This document shows positions 27,325-36,711 of a stretch of 64,000 nucleotides of DNA, in pieces. The notes below the pieces were generated by a model. It was not told where the DNA came from. It saw nothing but the letters and a program-made list of their open reading frames with translations, and searched no databases. The translations under genes were made by a program, and so were the position numbers. Location of the stretch: the NCBI RefSeq assembly GCF_900167935.1, contig NZ_FUYL01000001.1:434001-498000 (forward strand). The letters are read 5' to 3'. Position 1 is the stretch's first letter. Each line of letters opens with the position of its first letter. The stretch is from Maribacter arcticus. GTDB lineage: Bacteria > Bacteroidota > Bacteroidia > Flavobacteriales > Flavobacteriaceae.

Positions 27325-28227
27325 TTAGGCTTTTGCGTTTTTAGTTAGTTCTAAAAACTGCTCTTCTAGACTTTCTTTTCTTTTGACCAAATGAGAAACT
27401 ACTATACCGTTTTCAAACAATAGTTTATTTAACTTTTGGGGATCTAGTTCAGTATTTAGAAAGGCTGTGAGTAAACCATTTTCTATTTTTATTTCACCGA
27501 AATGTTCATTTTCTTTTAGAAAAGAATGTAATGAATCCATATCAGAAGTTTTGAGTTCAAAAAAGCCAAAGCTTGCTTTTAAACTATCTACTCTGCCGGA
27601 ATATAATTTCTCACCTTTTCTTAATATGACAACGTGGGTACATACTTTTTCAACTTCATCTAATAAATGTGAGGCCAATAAAATTGTGGTTCCCTTTGCT
27701 GCAATGGTCTTAATGATTTCACGTATTTGATGAATGCCTTGGGGGTCAAGGCCATTGGTAGGCTCATCAAGAATTAATATTTCTGGGTCATTTAATAAGG
27801 CAGAGGCGATGGCCAATCGTTGTTTCATTCCTAAAGAAAATGTTCTAAACTTACTGTCTTTTCTATCTAGCAACCCAACTAACTCAAGTTTTTCTTCTAT
27901 TTTATCTTCCTCAACGTCTTTAATTTTACAGACCAATTTTAAATTCTGTAAAGCAGTCATGTACGGGTAAAAGTTGGGGCGCTCAATAATGGCACCGACT
28001 TTTTTTAATGCTTCATGGGTTGAGGCCTGTCCATTAAACCAAGAGAATTGACCACTGGTTTTATTGACGACATTTAAAACGATGCCAAGGGTAGTTGATT
28101 TGCCGCTACCGTTGGGACCAAGAATGCCATATACATTGCCTTTTTCAATAGTAAATGATAAATCTTTTACTGCTGTGATGTACCCGAATTTTTTAGTCAG
28201 ATTTTGTACTGTTAAAATATGGTCCAA
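27325..28227 (-). CDS. ABC transporter ATP-binding protein
   Basis: 300 residues. Walker A GPNGSGKST (about 36-44), signature FSLGMKQRL (about 130), Walker B and D-loop LILDEPTNGLDP, and the switch His in LLASHLLDEVEK are intact. The C-terminal 80 residues form the extra domain seen in ABC-2 drug/peptide exporters. The start is TTG at 28227; no better ATG lies before the conserved LTVQNLTKKFG strand. Works with the permease directly downstream to move an unknown substrate across the inner membrane. Confidence 0.92.
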   Translation of the reverse strand: MDHILTVQNLTKKFGYITAVKDLSFTIEKGNVYGILGPNGSGKSTTLGIVLNVVNKTSGQFSWFNGQASTHEALKKVGAIIERPNFYPYMTALQNLKLVCKIKDVEEDKIEEKLELVGLLDRKDSKFRTFSLGMKQRLAIASALLNDPEILILDEPTNGLDPQGIHQIREIIKTIAAKGTTILLASHLLDEVEKVCTHVVILRKGEKLYSGRVDSLKASFGFFELKTSDMDSLHSFLKENEHFGEIKIENGLLTAFLNTELDPQKLNKLLFENGIVVSHLVKRKESLEEQFLELTKNAKA

Positions 28228-28274
28228 AGTATGTTGGTGTTATTGATTGATATACCTAGTTGACGAAGAAAGCC

Positions 28275-28282
28275 TAACTTTG
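28275..28282 (+). promoter_or_regulatory. Candidate -7 element for the kinase-like gene
   Basis: TAACTTTG matches TAnnTTTG and lies 34 bases before the ATG at 28317. No correctly spaced -33 element was found. Confidence 0.35.
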
Positions 28283-28316
28283 TTACAGTTAACATCATCA
28301 AATTTATTTCAACGTC

Positions 28317-29402
28317 ATGTCAGAAGAACGATTAATGTCTAAAAAGAAACCTGCTTACCCTGTAAATGAGGCTTTAGATGACTATTTAGAACATTATAGT
28401 AGAAAGATAGAAATTCCCATATTTTATGATGATTTACTTCGTTTTTCAGGTTCAGTGGTCGTGTATGATAAAAATGATGAAGATACCTTGTGGGTTCGCG
28501 CTTATTATTCAGAGTTTGATAGAAAGGAAATTGATGATAGTTTAAAAAAGGTATATTCTATTTTACATTCTGATGGTAGTAATAATATTAACCAGTATTT
28601 AAATGTAGATGCCGTCGACTTCTGTACGTTTGGTAATTCTAAGCCTTTTAGAATTAAAATCCGTAATATTCTTAATGACAACTTTACATATTTCTATGTA
28701 AAGAAAACAGATGCCTCTCGTATTTATGGATTAGAATTGGAGCATATGTTGTCGCCTTATAACCTTAACTTTTTAGTGTATAAAGATACCTTGATAGAGG
28801 AGCATATTGCAGGTATACCTGGTGATGAGTTTATAAAAAATATGCTGCCAAAATGTACTGAACCTGAAAAAGCACAATTAGCCAAGGAATTTGTAAAGTT
28901 TAATGAGCGTTGTATGATTCGACTTTTAGGAGATATGCGTTCCTATAATTATGTAATAGTGCCGACTCATGATTTTGACCATGTAGTATATAAGATTAGA
29001 GCTATAGATTTTGATCAGCAATGTTTTGAAGGTAAATTGAAAGTATATCGACCACAATTTTTTAAGGAAAACTATAAAATGGTCGAGTTGGTTCGTAATA
29101 AATTAACGAGTGACTCAGTAGATCAATATAAGTTAGAAGAACGCTCTATGGTGGCGAAACGTATTTTAAGTTCTGGAAATAGAATTAAAAAATTAAGGGC
29201 TATTTGTAAGACCGATGAAATTTCTACGCCTGAAAATATTGCAATGCTTAGAGAGCAAATAGAAGTGCTTACTATGGATATGGATTTTAAAAGTTGCACT
29301 ACTATGGGTCAAGTACTCGATTTAGCCTTGAACTTTGTACGTCGTAATTATGAGAATATTAGTATGAAACAGATTATCGAGAATAATATAAAAATCAACT
29401 AA
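28317..29402 (+). CDS. Divergent kinase-like (PKL-fold) protein, unknown substrate
   Basis: 361 residues, not matched to a named family by eye, but the central part follows the protein-kinase-like/aminoglycoside phosphotransferase order. YFYVKKTDASR (Lys 129/130) fits the beta-3 ATP lysine, YGLELEHML (Glu 140 or 142) the alpha-C glutamate, LVYKDTLIEEHIAGIPGDEF (about 153-172) the hinge, GDMRSYNYVIV (Asp 206, Asn 211) the catalytic loop D-x4-N, and YKIRAIDFDQQ (Asp 231) the metal-binding DFG-equivalent. Residues 20-115 are an extra N-terminal region and 260-361 a helical C-terminal extension. No signal peptide. An ATG at 28335 is an alternative start. Divergent from the ABC operon. Kinase-fold assignment is inference from motif order. 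Confidence 0.6.
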   Translation: MSEERLMSKKKPAYPVNEALDDYLEHYSRKIEIPIFYDDLLRFSGSVVVYDKNDEDTLWVRAYYSEFDRKEIDDSLKKVYSILHSDGSNNINQYLNVDAVDFCTFGNSKPFRIKIRNILNDNFTYFYVKKTDASRIYGLELEHMLSPYNLNFLVYKDTLIEEHIAGIPGDEFIKNMLPKCTEPEKAQLAKEFVKFNERCMIRLLGDMRSYNYVIVPTHDFDHVVYKIRAIDFDQQCFEGKLKVYRPQFFKENYKMVELVRNKLTSDSVDQYKLEERSMVAKRILSSGNRIKKLRAICKTDEISTPENIAMLREQIEVLTMDMDFKSCTTMGQVLDLALNFVRRNYENISMKQIIENNIKIN

Positions 29403-29433
29403 TAATTTATTGTAGGTGATGAATTGTTTATTT

Positions 29434-29472
29434 AAAAAAAGAGGATGAATATTTTATTTCATCCTCTTTTTT
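29434..29472. terminator. Bidirectional terminator after the kinase-like gene
   Basis: A stem of about 15 bp (AAAAAAGAGGATGAA / TTCATCCTCTTTTTT) with an 8-base loop lies between convergent genes. Confidence 0.85.
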
Positions 29473-29499
29473 ATTTGTTGTCTATTGAAATAGTTGCCC

Positions 29500-30558
29500 T
29501 TAGCTCTTTTGTTCTTTATTGAAGTATACTAAGTAGTAATACATTTGTCTATCTTCATCCCAACCTTTTTCAACAAATTTTGCTGCAGATTCCGGATTAA
29601 TAAAATCTAGCTTTATCTGTATGTTGGTGTCTAAGTTAATTACGTTTTTAATTTTCTTACGTGCATCAGATACTGCCTTGTTAGCAATATCAAAATTAGA
29701 AACATCCTGAATACTGTATTTCGGACCTTTTTCTGTTTTGTAATGTTTAAATTCTGGAATTAATTCAGGGTTTTCCATTACTTCATTCAAAAACGTAGAC
29801 TCTTCAAACGAATCGTTTTTTGCAAAATGGTTAACAGCACGGTTCATGAACAAAACTTCTTGTTGTTTATCTTCTGCAGGTAAAACCACATCTTTTGCGA
29901 AATTTTGACAGAATTTCAAGTAGTTTTTAGTCTTGAAGTTGTCATCTGAAAGAGGGTCAACGCCTAGGAAATTTTCTATCCAATATTTAGTGTCATACTT
30001 GTTACTATCAACAGATAGAACCTTATATCCTTCCTCTTTATCTACATTGAAAATTAAACAACCCTTATCTAATTTATTAATGTTGATGCCTTGTTGAATA
30101 ACAATATCTAGGTTGCTATCCTTTTCTTCAAACTGAATAAAATCGTGCTTTAATTCGCTTTTAAAAATACCAATGGCATCAACTTTCTGGTTGTCTAATA
30201 ATAGACCTGTTAAGTAAGCAACATAAACTTCTCCACTTTTAATGTGTGGGTGATTAGATTGCTCGAAAAGGAGTGAAGCGATTTTTTTAGAATTCAAATG
30301 TGCTTTTGAATTATCAGCGAAAACTTCACTTACTATTTTATATAGTTCATTGAACTCAACATCAACTTCATTGGTAAGCTTATAGTAGTTTTCTTCCTTT
30401 TCTCTAAAAGGTTTGAAAAAATATTCCTTTAGTAAACCAGTGGTTTCATCATTTAACCTGAACGGTTCTTCTGATAGAAAAACACCTTCGTTTTTATTTT
30501 TATTGCCCACTCTATGTATAGAAATACTTTCAATTTGGGTGGCATATAAGTTGATCAT
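29500..30558 (-). CDS. Nucleoid-associated protein, NdpA/YejK-like
   Basis: 352 residues, soluble. It begins MINLYATQIESISIHRVGNKNKNEGVFLSEEPFRL, the pattern typical of the Bacteroidota branch of nucleoid-associated (NdpA) proteins; mid-protein FIQFEEKDSNLDIVIQQGININKLDKGCLIFN and NYLKFCQNFAKDV, and the C-terminal KLDFINPESAAKFVEKGWDEDRQMYYY are also family-like. NdpA proteins bind chromosomal DNA or RNA; the E. coli member is of unclear physiological role. It is the last gene of a minus-strand run, 59 bases after the PRiA4-ORF3-like gene. Confidence 0.8.
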   Translation of the reverse strand: MINLYATQIESISIHRVGNKNKNEGVFLSEEPFRLNDETTGLLKEYFFKPFREKEENYYKLTNEVDVEFNELYKIVSEVFADNSKAHLNSKKIASLLFEQSNHPHIKSGEVYVAYLTGLLLDNQKVDAIGIFKSELKHDFIQFEEKDSNLDIVIQQGININKLDKGCLIFNVDKEEGYKVLSVDSNKYDTKYWIENFLGVDPLSDDNFKTKNYLKFCQNFAKDVVLPAEDKQQEVLFMNRAVNHFAKNDSFEESTFLNEVMENPELIPEFKHYKTEKGPKYSIQDVSNFDIANKAVSDARKKIKNVINLDTNIQIKLDFINPESAAKFVEKGWDEDRQMYYYLVYFNKEQKS

Positions 30559-30617
30559 AGAATGTTCTTATTTATAGGATTGTTCTTAAAAGGAATTCAC
30601 AATTTAATAACTACGGA

Positions 30618-31115
30618 CTAATTCCAATTTTCATCAAAATCTAAATCGTCATAGTTTTCAAAGGTATCGTCAAAATCAAAGGCACTATTTTCAGCTACGA
30701 AGTTTTTTTCTGGTGGAGTTTCAGGTAATTCACCAAATGAGAATAATACATTTGGATAAGAACGACCATCTTCTTTTTCTTCGATATCGGCAAGTTCAAC
30801 AAAAAACGTCCACATATTCATGAAATCATAAACATAAATTAGTTTAGGATTATCTTGAGTCATGATATCTTCCAAAAAAGATTCATTCATTAAGCGAACA
30901 TCTGAACCAGATTCACTCATATCAAAAAGAGCAATCTCTTCTTCTTGTTGCCATTCATCATTACACGTATAAAAAGAAGCCATTTCATTACCTAAAAAAC
31001 CAAACGCTTGTGTTATAGCATTATGAAAGTCTTCTAGTGAATTATGGGCTTCAATTTCTAAATCTCTGAAAATATCCTCCTCAGCGTCTAGAATTACACG
31101 AATTTTATAAATCAT
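30618..31115 (-). CDS. PRiA4-ORF3-like domain protein
   Basis: 165 residues, strongly acidic (D/E-rich C-terminus from about residue 105 on). YKIRVILDAEEDIFRDLEIEAHNSLEDFHNAITQAFGFLGNEMASFY is the opening of the plasmid pRiA4b ORF-3-like domain; KLIYVYDFMNMWTFFVELADI holds its conserved 'Y.YDfgd.W...v.le' segment. The name comes from a plasmid and some members are called IS1096 passengers, but no transposon is present here. Function unknown. It lies 26 bases downstream of ctaA in a chain of housekeeping genes, which argues for a chromosomal role. Confidence 0.82.
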   Translation of the reverse strand: MIYKIRVILDAEEDIFRDLEIEAHNSLEDFHNAITQAFGFLGNEMASFYTCNDEWQQEEEIALFDMSESGSDVRLMNESFLEDIMTQDNPKLIYVYDFMNMWTFFVELADIEEKEDGRSYPNVLFSFGELPETPPEKNFVAENSAFDFDDTFENYDDLDFDENWN

Positions 31116-31141
31116 AACTTATTTTTTGCAGGAGGGCAAAG

Positions 31142-32176
31142 TTACGAAGTTTTACTAATTTTTCTAGGCTTTAATGCATCTAAAACTATGTAGAATTGTA
31201 CTCCGAAAAGAATCGAAGCTAATACTAGGTGTAAAGGTTGACTAGCAAAGGGAAAATTTAGATAATTCATTGCTATTCCTGTAAATACTTCAACTAGTAA
31301 TATAAAGAGTACCCAATAGATTTTAATGTGACCTAAATTTAGTTTTGTTATTCTAAAAGCCAAAAAAGCATTCAACAATAAAACTAATATAGAAAAAGAC
31401 CTATGTATGTAAAATAATAATAAAGGGTCTTTAAGCCAATTACTTTTAGCATCATATCCATATATATCAATTTGTTCATCAACAAATTGTCTTACTTGTG
31501 TACCCATGACAATTTGAATGAGCGTTAGGCCTATCGCTAGAATACTGAGGTTGAGGGTAAGATTGTCAAAACGAATAAGTTTGTTTTCGGCATTCGCTAA
31601 ATAAATTATGTATAAAAGCATGGCTACAATAACTAAAGCCATAAGCATATGTACCGTAATCTTAGCGGGTTCTAAAACAGAATACACTACCGTAGCGCCT
31701 AACCAGGCTTGAAAAACCATACCAAATACGACCAACCAGGCTAATATGGGTATTCGCTTTTTCTTTTTCCAGAATTTAATTGAGGCAATAGCAAGCAATA
31801 ATGTAGCTAGACCTGCTAATGCACCGAATAGCCTATTGATATATTCTATCCAGGTATGCCATGGGTTGAAAATGGCATAATCATGTTTCGTGTAAAGTTC
31901 CCAATTGTCAGAATTGAAATCGCTTTTGGTTGTGAATGTCTCTTTTGATATCTGTAAAGATTCATCCTTTATAATAACTTGACCTTTTTCAAATAATCTA
32001 TCCGGTTGCCATTTTAGCTCACTTTCATTTGTTGGCGGTATGTAATAACCAAAACATTTTGGCCAATCGGGGCAACCCATTCCGCTGCCTGTCATGCGTA
32101 CAACGGCGCCTGCTATAATTACTAAATAAACTAAAAATAAAGATACTTTGGCAATTTTTCTAAATTGAATATCCAT
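31142..32176 (-). CDS. ctaA: Heme A synthase (COX15/CtaA family)
   Basis: 344 residues with about eight membrane segments. It oxidises the C8 methyl of heme O to give heme A for aa3-type cytochrome oxidases, in the inner membrane. Conserved histidines: FNPWHTWIEYINRLFGALAG (about 110), AKITVHMLMALV, FYIHRSFSILVLLLN and QPLHLVLASILFG; the first segment carries VRMTGSGMGCPDWPKCFG with the paired cysteines of the extracytoplasmic loop. The extra loop between the first two segments (WQPDRLFEKGQVII...) is typical of the Bacteroidota type. It starts one base after the cca stop, so the two are translationally linked. Confidence 0.93.
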   Translation of the reverse strand: MDIQFRKIAKVSLFLVYLVIIAGAVVRMTGSGMGCPDWPKCFGYYIPPTNESELKWQPDRLFEKGQVIIKDESLQISKETFTTKSDFNSDNWELYTKHDYAIFNPWHTWIEYINRLFGALAGLATLLLAIASIKFWKKKKRIPILAWLVVFGMVFQAWLGATVVYSVLEPAKITVHMLMALVIVAMLLYIIYLANAENKLIRFDNLTLNLSILAIGLTLIQIVMGTQVRQFVDEQIDIYGYDAKSNWLKDPLLLFYIHRSFSILVLLLNAFLAFRITKLNLGHIKIYWVLFILLVEVFTGIAMNYLNFPFASQPLHLVLASILFGVQFYIVLDALKPRKISKTS

Positions 32177-32177
32177 A

Positions 32178-33602
32178 CTACTTTGCTATTACTAGTCCTA
32201 ATTCCTTCCCTCTAATAATCATGAATTCTTTGGCTGCTTGGTACTCATTCGGTATATCTCCCTCTAATATAGCTTCTTTTATGGCTTCTTTAATAATACC
32301 TATTTCTCTGGATGGTTTTAGAGAAAAAGTTTCCATAATTTCTTCACCACTTATGGGTGGTTGAAAATTACGTATATGATCACGAGCTTCTACTTCCTCA
32401 ATTTTTTGACGAACAAGTTTAAAGTTTTGATGATATTTTCGTTGTTTTTTAGGGTTTTTTGTGGTGATATCGGCCTCGCATAAGGTCATAAGATCTTCAA
32501 CATTGTCACCAGCATCGAAAATAAGTCTACGAACTGCAGAGTCGGTTACAAAATCTTCAGACAATATGATAGGTCTTGAACTCATTAAAACCATTTTTTG
32601 AACAAACTTCATTTTCTCATTTAGCGGCATGCGTAAACGTTTAAAAAGTTTGTAGACCATTTTAGAGCCCACAAATTCATGTCCATGAAATGTCCACCCA
32701 ATTTTTTTGTGAAATCGTTTTGTTGGTGCTTTACCAATATCATGTAATAAAGCCGCCCATCGTAACCAAAGGTCATCGGTGGCTTCAGAGATATTGTCAA
32801 CCACTTCTAATGTATGCCAAAAATTATCTTTATGCTTTTGACCTTCAATCTCTTCTATACCTTGTAATGCTGTAAGTTCAGGTAGTATTAACTCTAGAAG
32901 TCCGGTTTTATGTAAAAGGGCAAAACCTAATGAGGGTTTCTTGCATAGCATTATTTTATGAAGCTCATCTAAAATACGTTCGTTCGAAACTATATTTAAA
33001 CGATCCTTATGTTCGGTAATAGCTTGTAGCGAGGGTAAGGCAATTTGAAAATCTAATTGAGTCGCGAAACGTATCGCCCGCATCATCCTCAAAGGATCAT
33101 CAGAATATGTAATACCTGGTTCTAGAGGAGTTTTAATGATTTGAGATTCTATATCTGCAATGCCGTTAAAAGGGTCTAAAAGTTTTCCGAAATTTTTTTT
33201 GTTTAATGAGAGCGCTAATGCATTAATAGTAAAATCTCTTCTTTTTTGGTCGTCTTCTAACGTGCCATCTTCTACGATAGGTTTTCTACTATCGCGCTGA
33301 TAACTTTCTTTTCTTGCACCAACAAATTCGAGCTCAATGCCCTCATTCTTAATCATAGCCGTTCCGAAATTTTTAAAAACGGATACTTGTGGCTTGCCTT
33401 TTAATTTCGAAGCTATCTTTTCTGCCAATTTAATACCGCTGCCAATGGCAACAACATCGATGTCCTTTGGTATGGTTCTACCTAAAAAGTAATCTCTTAC
33501 AAATCCACCTATAACATAACAATCTACAGAAAGTTCATCTGCAGCTTCTGAAATAATTTTGAAAATAGGGTTGTTTAAAGCGTTTTCGTGGCTCTGTTGC
33601 AT
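32178..33602 (-). CDS. cca: CCA tRNA nucleotidyltransferase / HD-domain protein
   Basis: 474 residues. The class II nucleotidyltransferase head is complete: [25 protein letters not shown] (GG-V-R-D and D-x-D metal site, about 26-50), the [11 protein letters not shown] motif [11 protein letters not shown] and [16 protein letters not shown]. An HD phosphohydrolase domain follows ([16 protein letters not shown], about 280). It adds or repairs the 3' CCA of tRNAs; the HD part may give phosphatase activity. Operon with the TsaC-type gene upstream (4-base gap) and ctaA downstream (1-base gap), so tRNA-maturation genes are together. Confidence 0.92.
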   Translation of the reverse strand: MQQSHENALNNPIFKIISEAADELSVDCYVIGGFVRDYFLGRTIPKDIDVVAIGSGIKLAEKIASKLKGKPQVSVFKNFGTAMIKNEGIELEFVGARKESYQRDSRKPIVEDGTLEDDQKRRDFTINALALSLNKKNFGKLLDPFNGIADIESQIIKTPLEPGITYSDDPLRMMRAIRFATQLDFQIALPSLQAITEHKDRLNIVSNERILDELHKIMLCKKPSLGFALLHKTGLLELILPELTALQGIEEIEGQKHKDNFWHTLEVVDNISEATDDLWLRWAALLHDIGKAPTKRFHKKIGWTFHGHEFVGSKMVYKLFKRLRMPLNEKMKFVQKMVLMSSRPIILSEDFVTDSAVRRLIFDAGDNVEDLMTLCEADITTKNPKKQRKYHQNFKLVRQKIEEVEARDHIRNFQPPISGEEIMETFSLKPSREIGIIKEAIKEAILEGDIPNEYQAAKEFMIIRGKELGLVIAK

Positions 33603-33606
33603 GTTC

Positions 33607-34167
33607 TTATTCTCGAATAATCTTCACAGTATTATCATTAGATAATCTAATAATGGATGATGCGGAGCTATTCTGTTTCTCTCGGTGCAAATTTACCACA
33701 TAGTCTACACCTGATAAAATGGCTTTGTCTATATTTTGGAAACTTTTGGGGGTATTCGTCCCAGAAATATTGGCGGAAGTGGATACAATGGGCTTTTTGA
33801 ATTTACCAATTAGGTATTGGCAGAATTTATCCGACGCTACTCTAATAGCCAAAGTATTATCAGATGCAATGAGGTTTTCTGCCACACCACGAGGTTTATC
33901 GTAGATTATTGTGGTTGGTTTTGTAGCTAAGTCGATAAGGTCATAAGCAAGATCAGGTACTTTTTCGACATGTTTTTCTAGCATAGCATCATTTGCAACC
34001 AAACATATTAGTGCCTTGCTATCATCTCGTTGCTTTAGTTTAAAAACTTTTTGAACAGCCTCTTTATTGGTTGCATCACAACCAATACCCCAAACGGTGT
34101 CGGTAGGGTAGAGTATGAGTCCGCCATTTTCAAGAACCTCAATACATTTATTTATTTCTTCTGTCAT
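33607..34167 (-). CDS. L-threonylcarbamoyladenylate synthase (TsaC/Sua5/YrdC family)
   Basis: 186 residues, YrdC domain only. It makes threonylcarbamoyl-AMP for the t6A modification at position 37 of ANN-decoding tRNAs. Key blocks: [50 protein letters not shown]-type region ([19 protein letters not shown]), [15 protein letters not shown] and [19 protein letters not shown]. It lacks the C-terminal Sua5 domain. Some flavobacteria carry a second, longer paralogue, so which one does the essential job cannot be decided here. Directly upstream of cca. Confidence 0.9.
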   Translation of the reverse strand: MTEEINKCIEVLENGGLILYPTDTVWGIGCDATNKEAVQKVFKLKQRDDSKALICLVANDAMLEKHVEKVPDLAYDLIDLATKPTTIIYDKPRGVAENLIASDNTLAIRVASDKFCQYLIGKFKKPIVSTSANISGTNTPKSFQNIDKAILSGVDYVVNLHREKQNSSASSIIRLSNDNTVKIIRE

Positions 34168-34186
34168 AGCTCTTCTAAAAATTTGT

Positions 34187-35017
34187 TTAAAGAAATGTTT
34201 CTGGTTTAATATTAAAATGCTGGCTTAACGCAAGCCATTGAGTCCTATTTTTGTCGCCGCCTATATTCGATTTTTTAAGAGAATATTTTTGAGATCCTAA
34301 AATGGGTATTGGTGTTTCTGCCCTATTTTCAGCTAATATGGAATTCGTTGCATTTAATAATGCCATAGCTTTAAACCAAAGGTCATCTGCTTTAGGAGCC
34401 AATGCTAAGAATAATTCAGAATTAGAGATAGTATCTGAGAGTTTTTTAGGAGGATATAAAACGCCTTCTGCTCCGATAGGGATTACAGCAGATGTATTAA
34501 ACGGTATTCCATCGTCGTAAACCCAATTCTTGTATGGTTGAAGCTCACCACTTATAGTATATCTAATATATCTTGTTTGATTTCCAATAATAGCTGTAGG
34601 ATGTGCTTTATGTTCTTCATAAAGCAAACGAAGCCAATTAGAACGGTACATCATGTCATCATCGCAAGTAATAATAATATCTTCTGGAAAAAGTTCAAGG
34701 CTATGAATTAACTTTCTGTGAGAACAGGTTAAATCGGAATACATGATTTGAAATAAATCACTTTCCAATATTCTTAATTTACTTGGTATTTCATTTTTTA
34801 AAGATTCATGTAGCCAAAGTATTATTTTTTTTGGTCTAGAATCTTGGTTCAAAATACTTCGTATAGTTAAATACAAGGTCTGTAACCTTTCTGGTATGGA
34901 GGTTAAAGAAACAATAACAGGTATTTCTTCTTTTGTTTTAGAAACAATACTTTTAACCGAAAGCGATGAAAGTTTAATTGAAGTGTAAATAGATACAGGT
35001 ATTTCTTTCAACTTCAT
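34187..35017 (-). CDS. GT-A type glycosyltransferase
   Basis: 276 residues, cytoplasmic. EIPVIVSLTSIPERLQTLYLTIRSILNQDSRPKKIILWL is the nucleotide-sugar-binding start and DIIITCDDDMMYRSNWLRLL (about residue 115) holds the D-x-D metal site, here DDDD-like. SRKLIHSLELFPED and NWVYDDGIPFN are also typical of glycosyltransferase family 2-like enzymes of lipopolysaccharide and capsule synthesis. No membrane segment. It precedes the TsaC-type gene by 19 bases, so it may head that operon. The sugar and acceptor are unknown. Two more glycosyltransferases follow on its other side. Confidence 0.78.
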   Translation of the reverse strand: MKLKEIPVSIYTSIKLSSLSVKSIVSKTKEEIPVIVSLTSIPERLQTLYLTIRSILNQDSRPKKIILWLHESLKNEIPSKLRILESDLFQIMYSDLTCSHRKLIHSLELFPEDIIITCDDDMMYRSNWLRLLYEEHKAHPTAIIGNQTRYIRYTISGELQPYKNWVYDDGIPFNTSAVIPIGAEGVLYPPKKLSDTISNSELFLALAPKADDLWFKAMALLNATNSILAENRAETPIPILGSQKYSLKKSNIGGDKNRTQWLALSQHFNIKPETFL

Positions 35018-35116
35018 TTTACAATGCTGTTATTTGTCGTTTATTAATGTAGACAGTCTTTTCAAGATCAAAGATAGATAAGACTTTTATATTTTTGTGG
35101 TAATTTGAAACGTAGT

Positions 35117-35935
35117 ATGGAGATTCCTAAAATAAGTGTCATAGTTAGTACATATAATGCCGAAGAGTGGTTGAAGAAGGTGCTGTGGGGTTTTGAGCAA
35201 CAAATTTTCAAAGATTTTGAAGTTGTCATTGCTGATGATGGTTCAAAAGAACCAACGAAAGAATTGATTGATGAAATGTCTAAAAAGGTTCATTATCCTA
35301 TTGTACACGTGTGGCAAGAAGATGATGGGTTTCAAAAATCAAGAATATTAAACAAGGCCGTTACCGCTTGTTCTGCTGATTATATTATAATGACCGATGG
35401 CGATTGTATACCTAGAGAAGATTTCGTTCAGGTACATTATATTAATAAAGAAACTGGCTATTTCATTTCTGGGGGTTACTATATGCTTCCTATGAATATA
35501 TCTAAGTTGATTACCCTAGAAGATATTGAAAAACAACGTTGTTTTAATATACAATGGCTTAAAGAAAAAGGTATTCCGCAAACTTTTAAGAACAACAAAC
35601 TTACTGCTCAAGGATTTATTTCTAAGATTTTAAATTGGATTACCCCTACCAATGCTAGTTGGAACGGTCATAATTCATCTGGTTGGAAAAAAGATATCGA
35701 GAATGTAAACGGATTCGATGAACGAATGCAGTATGGTGGTCAAGATAGAGAATTAGGTGAACGACTTTTTAACTTCGGATTAAAATCTAAACAACTTCGT
35801 TATAGTGCTGTATGTGTACACTTAGATCACAAAAGGGGATATAAGACACCAGAATCGATAGCGAAAAATGTGGGAATTAGAAATACAACTAAAAAGGAGA
35901 AAAGAGTATGGACTTTTTATGGCATTACCAAGTAA
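35117..35935 (+). CDS. Family 2 glycosyltransferase with galactosyltransferase-type C-terminal domain
   Basis: 272 residues from ATG 35117 (a TTG at 35105 is less likely). The GT-A core begins IPKISVIVSTYNAEEWLKKVLWGFEQQ and has VVIADDGSKEPT and IIMTDGDCIPREDFV (D-G-D metal site, about 97). The C-terminal WNGHNSSGWKKDIENVNGFDERMQYGGQDRELGERL is the Glyco_transf_7C segment with the catalytic E/D-rich stretch. Such enzymes add sugars in surface polysaccharide or lipid A-core synthesis. The 3' end overlaps the convergent glycosyltransferase by 19 bases. Confidence 0.87.
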   Translation: MEIPKISVIVSTYNAEEWLKKVLWGFEQQIFKDFEVVIADDGSKEPTKELIDEMSKKVHYPIVHVWQEDDGFQKSRILNKAVTACSADYIIMTDGDCIPREDFVQVHYINKETGYFISGGYYMLPMNISKLITLEDIEKQRCFNIQWLKEKGIPQTFKNNKLTAQGFISKILNWITPTNASWNGHNSSGWKKDIENVNGFDERMQYGGQDRELGERLFNFGLKSKQLRYSAVCVHLDHKRGYKTPESIAKNVGIRNTTKKEKRVWTFYGITK

Positions 35936-36711
35936 TACGCAAGTTCGTTCTTTTGTTCAAGTTTTTTAAGTTCTTTATAGCGCTCTAAAACGCCCAGCGA
36001 ATTTAAGTGACAAATGATAAAACCTTTTTTGCCATCTAGAAAGCCAAGACGCAAAATGTAATGGTTAAAGAATTTCCAACTAGTTTTTGCAATCATCATT
36101 GCAAAACTATATTTCTTTTCTCTGTAAAATGATTCGATAGCTTTTAATCGACCATATTTCAACATTTTACCTTTGTAATCTTCGTGATTTTTGTAACAGT
36201 AATGAATTAACTTTTCTTTTAAGATACCAGAAGTTCCATCAACGTCTAAAGTTTCGTGAACTATTTTGCAATCAGAAAACGATGCTTTACTTTTTCTAAA
36301 AAGCCTGTAGTTTTTATCTGTTTGCCAGCCGCTATAATTCAGCTTTTCATTCTTGAACATAAATTGGCGATAAAACCAAAATGCAGCTATTTCAGTATCG
36401 CTAGAGACTGTTTCTGCAATCTCCATCTGTAAAGAAGTAGAAACAATTTCATCAGCATCTAAAAACAAAACCCAATCATTAGTTGCTTGTTTTAAAGCAA
36501 ATGATTTTTGAGCTGTAAAATTTTCGAACGGATTTTGAATAACCTTTACTTTCGGGTGATCTTTTAAAAAATCAAAAGTTCCATCAGTACTATAAGAATC
36601 AACTACTATAATTTCATCAGCAAAAGAAACAGAATCAATACACTTTTCAATGTATCCCATTTCGTTATAGGTGATGATTAATGCGGTTAGTTTTTCTTTT
36701 TTGGTAATCAT
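35917..36711 (-). CDS. Family 2 glycosyltransferase, WaaE/KdtX-like
   Basis: 264 residues from ATG 36711; a longer frame to 36753 adds 14 residues ahead of the conserved start KLTALIITYNEMGYIEKCIDSV. EIIVVDSYSTDGT and WVLFLDADEIVSTSLQMEI (D-A-D site) are followed by KNYRLFRKSKASFSDCKIVHETLDVDG, the pattern of inner-core lipopolysaccharide glycosyltransferases (beta-1,4-glucosyl or related). A hydrophobic helix near 200-215 may bind the membrane. It overlaps the previous gene tail-to-tail, an arrangement that suggests the three glycosyltransferases of this area have long been neighbours. Confidence 0.85.
   Translation of the reverse strand: MITKKEKLTALIITYNEMGYIEKCIDSVSFADEIIVVDSYSTDGTFDFLKDHPKVKVIQNPFENFTAQKSFALKQATNDWVLFLDADEIVSTSLQMEIAETVSSDTEIAAFWFYRQFMFKNEKLNYSGWQTDKNYRLFRKSKASFSDCKIVHETLDVDGTSGILKEKLIHYCYKNHEDYKGKMLKYGRLKAIESFYREKKYSFAMMIAKTSWKFFNHYILRLGFLDGKKGFIICHLNSLGVLERYKELKKLEQKNELAYYLVMP

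Noticed and set aside
30618-31115. Possible transposon passenger because of the PRiA4-ORF3/IS1096 family name
   Set aside because: No transposase, terminal inverted repeats or target duplication is nearby, and it sits inside a housekeeping operon.
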